Positions 6,619 to 11,379 of a stretch of 11,379 nucleotides of DNA are shown piece after piece. The notes below the pieces were generated by a model. It did no database searches and was not told where the DNA came from. It saw only the letters and a program-made list of their open reading frames with translations. The translations under genes and the position numbers were made by a program. This DNA is from Thermoleophilia bacterium. GTDB lineage: Bacteria > Actinomycetota > Thermoleophilia > Miltoncostaeales > Miltoncostaeaceae. Positions within the stretch are counted from its first letter, which is position 1. The number at the start of each line of letters is the position of its first letter. Where the stretch lies: the NCBI GenBank assembly GCA_017882555.1, contig JADGPH010000187.1, positions 1 to 11,379 on the forward strand. Reading direction: 5' to 3'.

Positions 6619-7713
6619 ATGGTTCGCCACCTGTACGTGCACCTGCCGTTTTGTGCGTCGCGGTGTGGGTATTGCGCCTTTGTCGTTGAGGTCGGGGCAC
6701 TCGAGATGCGCGATGCCTACCTCGATGGGCTGTGTCACGAACTTGCCGCCGAGCATCCACGGCTGGGCGCCCTCGAGACGGTGTATCTCGGCGGCGGCAC
6801 GCCAACGCTCATGCGCACCCGGCGCATCGCCGTGCTGCTCGAGGCGATCGCCCCCTCGATGGCCGAGGGGGCCGAGATCTCGATCGAGGCAAATCCCGAG
6901 ACCGTCGATCGGGCGGCTTTTGCGGGGTTGCGGGCCGCCGGGGTGACCCGTGTCTCGATCGGTGCACAATCCTTCCAGCCGCAGCTGTTGCAGTCGCTGG
7001 ATCGCCGTGCAACCGCCGACCAGGTCCGGAGTGCGGTGGCGTGTGCCAAAGAGGCCGGATTTGCGTCGGTGAGCGTCGACTTGCTGTTCGGCATCCCGGG
7101 CCAGACATGGGAACAGCTTGAGGCCGACATGGCCGAGGTCCACGCGCTGGGGGTCGACCACATCTCGTGGTACGAACTGGAGATCAAACCCGACACCGCG
7201 CTGGCGCGCATGGGCGCCCAAGTTCCCGATGACGACTGGGCAGCCGATGCGTACGAGATGATCGTCAGGGACCTCGAGGGCTATGGATATCGCTGGTATG
7301 AGACGGCCAACTTCTCCCAACCCGGCCATGAATGCCGTCACAGTCTGGGCTATTGGTCGGCCAGCGACTATCTGGGGATCGGCGTCGGCGCGGTGAGTAC
7401 GGTCGACGGCGTGCGCTGGCGCAATACCACCGCGCTCGCGTCGTACCTTGGCGAGGTCGCCCGGTCTGGGCGTCCCGGGCGGACGATGGAACCGCTCGAC
7501 GCGGCGACCCGCCGCAGGGAACGATGGATGCTGGGGTTACGCCTGGATCAGCCGTTGGACACGGCGTGGGCCGGACCACCGGACCACCCCGAGGTGATCG
7601 GCCGGCTGGAGGCGGGCGGCCTGTTGGAGATTGACGGGGGTCGGGTATCGCTCACCCGACGCGGCCGCTTCGTTCAGAATGCGGTGTTGCACGAACTCAT
7701 GGAGTACGCATGA
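6619..7713 (+). CDS. hemW: HemW, radical SAM protein (haem chaperone family; formerly 'coproporphyrinogen III oxidase-like')
   Basis: Cytoplasmic radical SAM protein of the HemN/HemW group. HemW proteins bind haem and are proposed to insert it into respiratory enzymes; they are not the oxygen-independent coproporphyrinogen oxidase. It has 364 residues. The 4Fe-4S motif CxxxCxxC is at Cys12, Cys16 and Cys19, followed by AF rather than the extra cysteine of true HemN. The SAM-binding glycine motif YLGGGTPT is at residues 56-63. IEANPE, SIGAQSF and SVDLLFGIPGQT are family-typical. The haem-associated HNxxYW motif appears as HSLGYW (241-246), so the Asn is replaced by Ser. ATG 6619 follows lepA by 5 bases, with GGAAG at 6606-6610 as a possible ribosome-binding site. 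The stop overlaps the hrcA start in ATGA, so hrcA translation is probably coupled to it. Confidence 0.95.
   Translation: MVRHLYVHLPFCASRCGYCAFVVEVGALEMRDAYLDGLCHELAAEHPRLGALETVYLGGGTPTLMRTRRIAVLLEAIAPSMAEGAEISIEANPETVDRAAFAGLRAAGVTRVSIGAQSFQPQLLQSLDRRATADQVRSAVACAKEAGFASVSVDLLFGIPGQTWEQLEADMAEVHALGVDHISWYELEIKPDTALARMGAQVPDDDWAADAYEMIVRDLEGYGYRWYETANFSQPGHECRHSLGYWSASDYLGIGVGAVSTVDGVRWRNTTALASYLGEVARSGRPGRTMEPLDAATRRRERWMLGLRLDQPLDTAWAGPPDHPEVIGRLEAGGLLEIDGGRVSLTRRGRFVQNAVLHELMEYA
7701..7704 (+). promoter_or_regulatory. Ribosome-binding site of hrcA inside hemW
   Basis: GGAG lies 5 bases before the hrcA ATG at 7710, within the last codons of hemW. Together with the ATGA overlap it fixes the hrcA start and suggests translational coupling. 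Confidence 0.6.
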
Positions 7714-8783
7714 CCACGTCCTTGGGCTCCGGATCCGGCGAACAGATTCGCCCGTTGAGCCATCGCCAGGAACAGATCCTGGGTGCGGTGGTCGAGCGCT
7801 TTATCGCGAGTGGAACACCCGTGGGAAGTCGCCACATTGCCGCCACGAGCGACATTGATTTTGCGGCATCGACGGTGCGGTACGAGCTGGCGCGACTCGA
7901 GCAGCTCGGCTATCTCGGCCATCCGCACACCTCGGCCGGCCGGGTGCCGACCGACCGGGGTTATCGCTACTACGTTGACGAGCTGGTGCCCCGGGGTGGT
8001 GGCGCCCTGGTGTCCGCAGCTGCGTTGGAGACGGCCATCGACCTTGGCGAGATGCGCAAGGAAGTCGATGGTGCCCTGCAGCGTATTGCCGATGCCGTCT
8101 CGCAGCTGACCTCGCTCCTGGGTGTCGTGACAGCGCCCGCCACGCGGATCGCGACGATTCGCCACGTCGAGGTGCTGCTGCTGCAGCCGCAGCTGGTGAC
8201 CGTCGTGGTCATCACCTCAACGGGATCGGTCAACAAGCGAATGGTGGCCTTCGATCGGCCGGTCGACCCGGGACTTGTCGATTGGGGCAAAGCGGTGTTC
8301 AACGAGCGCCTGACCGGGATCGGTGTCGGGTCACGCACGATCGATGCGCGGTTGACCGATTCGCGCTTGGGTGCGCGCGAGAAGGAATTCCTGGACGCTC
8401 TCGCCCCGGCGCTGACCGAAATGGCCGAAGAGACGTCCGACCACCTGTTTGTCGGCGGCCGCGCGCGCTTCGTGGCCGACTCGCGTCAAGACATCGCCGC
8501 GATCGACGCGTTGATGGAGCAACTCGAGGAGCGCTACGCGCTGCTCGCGCTCTTACGCCGCGCCATGTCCCGTAACGAGGTGTACCTGCACATCGGCAGC
8601 GAGTTGGCCGACCCCGGGCTCCAGGGGCTGTCGATGGTCGCCGCGAATTATGGGGTCGCCCGTGGCAATCTCGGCACGATTTCCCTGTTTGGGCCAACAC
8701 GGATGGACTACCGCCTGGCAATGTCCACAGTGCGGGAGGCCGCACTGGTCTTCTCGCGGTATCTGGAAGGGGTCTACGAATAG
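7710..8783 (+). CDS. hrcA: Heat-inducible transcription repressor HrcA
   Basis: Repressor of class I heat-shock genes in bacteria, binding the CIRCE inverted repeat; its activity normally depends on the GroE chaperonin. The 357 residues match the family (about 340-360). A winged helix-turn-helix occupies residues 17-90: LSHRQEQILGAVVERFIASGTPVGSRHI, then ASTVRYELARLEQLGYLGHPHTSAGRVPTDRGYRYYVD, close to the HrcA consensus. The GAF-like dimer and inserted domain follow, with VFNERLTG and the conserved C-terminal part (YGVARGNLGTISLFGPTRMDYRLAMSTV). The start at ATG 7710 overlaps the hemW stop. I find no CIRCE-like repeat (TTAGCACTC-N9-GAGTGCTAA) in the window, so its targets are presumably elsewhere, such as groES/groEL. 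The stop TAG lies inside ATAG, where the next gene may begin. Confidence 0.98.
   Translation: MTTSLGSGSGEQIRPLSHRQEQILGAVVERFIASGTPVGSRHIAATSDIDFAASTVRYELARLEQLGYLGHPHTSAGRVPTDRGYRYYVDELVPRGGGALVSAAALETAIDLGEMRKEVDGALQRIADAVSQLTSLLGVVTAPATRIATIRHVEVLLLQPQLVTVVVITSTGSVNKRMVAFDRPVDPGLVDWGKAVFNERLTGIGVGSRTIDARLTDSRLGAREKEFLDALAPALTEMAEETSDHLFVGGRARFVADSRQDIAAIDALMEQLEERYALLALLRRAMSRNEVYLHIGSELADPGLQGLSMVAANYGVARGNLGTISLFGPTRMDYRLAMSTVREAALVFSRYLEGVYE
8765..8772 (+). promoter_or_regulatory. Strong Shine-Dalgarno-like sequence at the end of hrcA
   Basis: GGAAGGGG lies 7 bases before an ATA codon at 8780 that is in frame with the next gene, and 34 bases before that gene's first ordinary start codon (GTG 8807). 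The spacing suits the ATA and not the GTG. It also encodes hrcA residues, so it may be fortuitous. Confidence 0.35.
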
Positions 8784-8806
8784 ACGATCGCTACGAAATC
8801 CTTGAG

Positions 8807-9436
8807 GTGTGGCGCCGGCCATTGCGCTCAGAGCCGAACGCTGCGGTGCGCGTGCTCGCAAAGCTCGAAGCCGGCGCGGTCGGGCCCGAGGAATACGCGG
8901 TGGGGATTACGACCCTTCCCGAGGCACAGCTTGCGCCGATGCTCGACGAGGCGGATCTCTTTACCGGCCTGAGCTTCGCCGAGGCCCACTGGGTTGCGGC
9001 CGTGATTGCCAGTGCCGCGGATCGCGTCGGTGAGGCCGAGGACCTGCTGTTCGATCTGCGCGTTCCGGTCGACCTCTCGTGGCGTGACATTGAGTTGGCC
9101 TCCGAGGTCATCGAGCCCGGTGGGGTGCGCTCGGCCGCGCTTGTGCCGTGGCGGCCCGAATCGGGCGGGGCGCCCTCCGGGCAATATGCGATTGCGACCT
9201 ACACGCTCGACTGTGGCCACCAAGCCGTCGAGCTGCTGCGCCAGGATCCCGACGCTGCGCCGTTCTGGATTGAAGAGGGCGCGGTTGATCATCTGGTCGC
9301 GCGCGATGCCCGCAGCCTGGCGCGGCTGCTGCTCAACGCGGTGAGCCTTGAAGAAGCCCACGCCCTTATCGAGCAGGCGCAAACGAACCTGGCCACACAC
9401 CCCGATGGCGAGGGTGACGACGACGACGAGGGATGA
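8807..9436 (+). CDS. Uncharacterised acidic protein between hrcA and dnaJ
   Basis: I do not recognise this family. From GTG 8807 it has 209 residues. It looks soluble and mostly helical, rich in Ala, Glu and Leu, with no membrane segment, no signal peptide and one cysteine (in TLDCGHQA). The first half reads RVLAKLEAGAVGPEEYAVGITTLPEAQLAPMLDEADLF and then AEAHWVAAVIASAADRVGEAEDLLFDLRVPVDLSW. The second half has short helices (HQAVELLRQDPDA, DARSLARLLLNAVSLEEAHALIEQAQTNL) and a very acidic tail, GEGDDDDEG. It is not GrpE or DnaK by any motif. Codon use resembles its neighbours. The coding frame extends upstream of the GTG as DDRYEILEV, back to an ATA codon at 8780 that overlaps the hrcA stop and has a strong ribosome-binding site, so the protein may be 218 residues. 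Its place in the hrcA-dnaJ interval suggests a chaperone or stress link, but that is only context. Confidence 0.8.
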   Translation: MWRRPLRSEPNAAVRVLAKLEAGAVGPEEYAVGITTLPEAQLAPMLDEADLFTGLSFAEAHWVAAVIASAADRVGEAEDLLFDLRVPVDLSWRDIELASEVIEPGGVRSAALVPWRPESGGAPSGQYAIATYTLDCGHQAVELLRQDPDAAPFWIEEGAVDHLVARDARSLARLLLNAVSLEEAHALIEQAQTNLATHPDGEGDDDDEG

Positions 9437-9449
9437 GCGCCGTCTGGTG

Positions 9450-9486
9450 CGTTGCCCGGTCTGGGCGACGACGTGGCTGCTAGGCT
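9450..9486 (+). promoter_or_regulatory. Inverted repeat and -10-like box upstream of dnaJ
   Basis: The arms CGTTGCCC (9450-9457) and GGGCGACG (9463-9470) form an 8-base-pair inverted repeat, with one T-G pair and a 5-base loop. No T-run follows, so it is not a standard intrinsic terminator. TAGGCT at 9481-9486 is a TANNNT box whose -35 position would fall on the loop of the repeat. The dnaJ ATG is 11 bases after the box and has no clear Shine-Dalgarno site. The repeat matches neither CIRCE nor the HAIR element (CTTGAGT-N7-ACTCAAG). It could be an operator for dnaJ, an RNA hairpin in a read-through mRNA, or chance. Confidence 0.35.
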
Positions 9487-9497
9487 GAACGACCAGT

Positions 9498-10616
9498 ATG
9501 GCCGTCCAGAAGCGTGATTATTACGAGGTCCTCGGCGTCAGTCGCGATGCCGACGATGACCAGATCAAGAAGGCATTTCGTCGCCGCGCCCGGGAACTGC
9601 ACCCGGATGTGAACCCGGATGATCCTGAGGCTGAGGCGCGCTTCAAGGAGGCCGCCGAGGCCTACGAGGTCCTGTCGAGTCCCGAGACCCGGCAGACCTA
9701 CGATCGTTACGGGCACGAGGGGCTCTCGAACCGTCCCGGAGCGACGAACTTCAACGATTTTGGGTCGTTTCAAGACCTCTTTGATGCCGTGTTCGGGGGC
9801 GACGTGTTCGGCCGAGGCGGGCCGGGCCCCGGTCAAGGCGAGGATCTGGGTATCCAGGTCGCCGTCAGCTTTGTCGAGTCCGCGCTCGGGGTCGAACGGG
9901 AACTCGAGTTCAACGGCATCGACCAGTGCACCGACTGCGACGGCCGTGGCCACGCCGCCGACACGCCCGTGGACGCGTGTATTACCTGCGCGGGTCAGGG
10001 GCAGGTCCGGCAGATCAGTCGCGGCCCGTTCGGCCAGTTCGTGCGCGCCCATGTGTGTTCGGCCTGTCACGGAGCCGGGACGATTCCGCGTGAGGTCTGT
10101 GCGACCTGCAGCGGGGAGGGACGGATTCGGGCGCCGCGGAAGGTGACGGTCAACGTGCCGGCCGGAATCTCATCGGGTCAACAGATTCGGGTCACCGGCG
10201 CCGGTCACGCCGGTGCACGCGGCGCGAGTGCCGGGGATCTGTATGTGGAGGTGCTGGTCGAGGAGGATGCGCGGTTCTGGCGCGACGACCTGGACATCGT
10301 GAGCCGTCTTGAGATGCCGGTGACCGACGCCATGATCGGCGGGTCGGCCACGGTCGCCACGGTCCACGGCGAGGAGGCGATCGAACTGCATCCGGGCACG
10401 CAGTCCGGTGAGCAGATCGTCCTGCGGGGCAAGGGCTTCCCGGCGATCCACGGCCGCGGGCGCGGGAATCATCGCGTGGTGGTCGATGTGCGGGTCCCAC
10501 GTGTCGAGGGGGAGGAGGCGCGAAAGGCCGTCGAGCAACTGGCTGAGGCGCTGGACGAGCGCGCCTACCAGCAAGATGAAGGCTTTTTCGACCGGCTCCG
10601 CCACGCCTTCCGCTGA
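9498..10616 (+). CDS. dnaJ: Chaperone protein DnaJ (Hsp40, type I)
   Basis: Co-chaperone that delivers unfolded proteins to DnaK and stimulates its ATPase. The 372 residues show the full type I layout. The J domain is residues 6-71, with HPD at 35-37 and the family start RDYYEVLGVSRDA. A short Gly/Phe-rich stretch follows at about 86-114 (DFGSFQDLFDAVFGGDVFGRGG). Four intact CxxCxGxG zinc repeats have cysteines at 144/147, 161/164, 187/190 and 201/204. The C-terminal substrate-binding domains follow (VNVPAGISSGQQIRVTGAGHAG; IELHPGTQSGEQIVLRGKGFP), ending in EGFFDRLRHAFR, the usual tail. ATG 9498 places the J domain at the normal distance. It is separated from the unknown gene by 61 bases that may hold a promoter. 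No grpE or dnaK is in the window. The last 41 bases probably overlap prmA. Confidence 0.99.
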   Translation: MAVQKRDYYEVLGVSRDADDDQIKKAFRRRARELHPDVNPDDPEAEARFKEAAEAYEVLSSPETRQTYDRYGHEGLSNRPGATNFNDFGSFQDLFDAVFGGDVFGRGGPGPGQGEDLGIQVAVSFVESALGVERELEFNGIDQCTDCDGRGHAADTPVDACITCAGQGQVRQISRGPFGQFVRAHVCSACHGAGTIPREVCATCSGEGRIRAPRKVTVNVPAGISSGQQIRVTGAGHAGARGASAGDLYVEVLVEEDARFWRDDLDIVSRLEMPVTDAMIGGSATVATVHGEEAIELHPGTQSGEQIVLRGKGFPAIHGRGRGNHRVVVDVRVPRVEGEEARKAVEQLAEALDERAYQQDEGFFDRLRHAFR

Positions 10617-11379
10617 TCTTGTTCGGCTGGGGATTGTCGTGCCTGCGGCCGAGGCGGAGTTCACGCTGGCCGCCGGGTACGCGGTACTTGGCACCGGGTG
10701 TCGGGAACAGGCGCTCGAGGATGGCCGGATTCGCCTGGAGTTCTGGGTGCCGTCGGCGCGCGCGGATATGGCGGCAGCACAACTCGATGGCTTGGCCGCG
10801 CACACGCCGGGGGCCGTGTGCGAACGTGCCGATGAGGACCCGGGCTGGCAGACCGCGATGCGGGCCTTCCACCAGCCGGTCGACGTCGACGGGCACATTC
10901 GGGTGCGTCCGCCGTGGCGTGAGCCCGTCGTCGGTCCGATCGATGTCGTGATCGATCCGGCCATGGCATTCGGTACCGGCCAGCACGACACCACGCGGGG
11001 TTGCCTGGAGTTGCTCCTGCAGGTCGCACCGGGGCCGGTACTCGATGTCGGATGTGGGTCGGGTGTCCTTGCGATCGCCGCCGCCAAACTCGGCTTCGGT
11101 CCGGTGTGGGCATGGGACTTCGATCCCCTGGCCGTCGAGGCGACCATCGCCAATGCGGCTGCCAATCACGTGGCACTTACTGTCGGCGAGCGCGATGCGC
11201 TTGTGGCACCCCTCCCCGAGGTGCAGGTGCTGGTCGCGAACCTCACCGCGAGCGTCCTGACGGCGCTCGCGGATGTCGTTGCGCCGCGCCCGCCGCGCTG
11301 GGCAGTCCTGAGCGGATTGCGCCCGGATGAGTTGGGCCCGGTGTGCGCGGCCTGGTTGAGGACCGGGATGAGCGCGACC
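10576..11379 (+). CDS. prmA: Ribosomal protein L11 methyltransferase, 3'-truncated by window edge
   Basis: SAM-dependent enzyme that trimethylates lysines and the N-terminus of ribosomal protein L11. The 268 codons visible contain the PrmA hallmarks. These are the N-terminal substrate domain (VRLGIVVPAAEAEFTLAA), IRVRPPW, DPAMAFGTGQHDTT, SAM motif I LDVGCGSGVLAIAAAKLG (from base 11038), WDFDPLAVEAT, and the catalytic-site NLTA at 11239-11250, where NLLA or NILA is more common. The end of the gene is beyond the window. The start is uncertain. ATG 10576 keeps the first beta strand but overlaps dnaJ by 41 bases and has no Shine-Dalgarno site. GTG 10639 has GGGG 6 bases before it but cuts off the strand VRLGIVV. 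I prefer 10576. The gene is probably co-transcribed with dnaJ, an order also found in other bacteria (dnaJ-prmA-rsmE). Confidence 0.93.
   Translation, partial: MKAFSTGSATPSADLVRLGIVVPAAEAEFTLAAGYAVLGTGCREQALEDGRIRLEFWVPSARADMAAAQLDGLAAHTPGAVCERADEDPGWQTAMRAFHQPVDVDGHIRVRPPWREPVVGPIDVVIDPAMAFGTGQHDTTRGCLELLLQVAPGPVLDVGCGSGVLAIAAAKLGFGPVWAWDFDPLAVEATIANAAANHVALTVGERDALVAPLPEVQVLVANLTASVLTALADVVAPRPPRWAVLSGLRPDELGPVCAAWLRTGMSAT

Noticed and set aside
10619..10951. A 110-codon plus-strand frame starting just after the dnaJ stop
   Set aside because: It is out of frame with PrmA, whose motifs continue through the whole region in another frame.
10170..11169. Long minus-strand open frames opposite dnaJ and prmA
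   Set aside because: They run antisense across two recognised genes and across their junction, with no motif and a biased Pro/Arg/His composition.
1..11379. CRISPR arrays, insertion sequences, tRNA genes, phage or defence genes
   Set aside because: No spaced direct repeats, transposase, integrase, cloverleaf-like or nuclease/defence sequences were found. The whole window is filled with housekeeping genes.

Overview
The window is a high-GC (roughly two-thirds G+C by eye) chromosomal block of conserved housekeeping genes. The order is leuS (3' part), holA, rpsT (opposite strand), murJ, lepA, hemW, hrcA, an unrecognised gene, dnaJ, prmA (5' part). The run holA-rpsT-lepA-hemW-hrcA-dnaJ is a familiar actinobacterial arrangement. 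The wording of MurJ, HemW and PrmA (for example SWYELEIKP and GIGVGAVSTV in HemW, IPLSTSLVS in MurJ, and the AMAFGTGQH region of PrmA) recalls deep-branching Actinomycetota of the Thermoleophilia type. That assignment is from memory of family sequences, not from a search, so I hold it with moderate confidence.

Layout. Bases 1-1734 carry the C-terminal two thirds of leucyl-tRNA synthetase. Bases 1784-2842 are the DNA polymerase III delta subunit (holA), which converges on ribosomal protein S20 (rpsT, minus strand, 2859-3125) with only 16 bases between the stops. rpsT and the lipid II flippase gene murJ (3177-4784) diverge from a 51-base intergenic region. From murJ on, everything is on the plus strand and tightly packed: murJ-lepA gap 5 bases, lepA-hemW gap 5 bases, hemW-hrcA overlap ATGA. 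The hrcA stop overlaps a possible non-canonical ATA start of the unknown gene, and dnaJ probably overlaps prmA. No stretch above about 65 bases is without a gene.

Functionally the block joins translation (LeuRS, S20, EF4/LepA, PrmA), replication (HolA), cell-wall export (MurJ), haem or radical-SAM chemistry (HemW) and heat-shock control (HrcA, DnaJ). lepA through hrcA and the unknown gene look like one transcription unit. dnaJ-prmA may have its own start site, preceded by an inverted repeat.

No mobile element, CRISPR array, RNA gene, phage gene or defence system was seen. The points worth a second look are small: an uncharacterised protein placed between hrcA and dnaJ with an uncertain start, repeated TACGAT boxes just before start codons that suggest leaderless transcripts, an inverted repeat before dnaJ, and residue changes at motif positions in MurJ and HemW.
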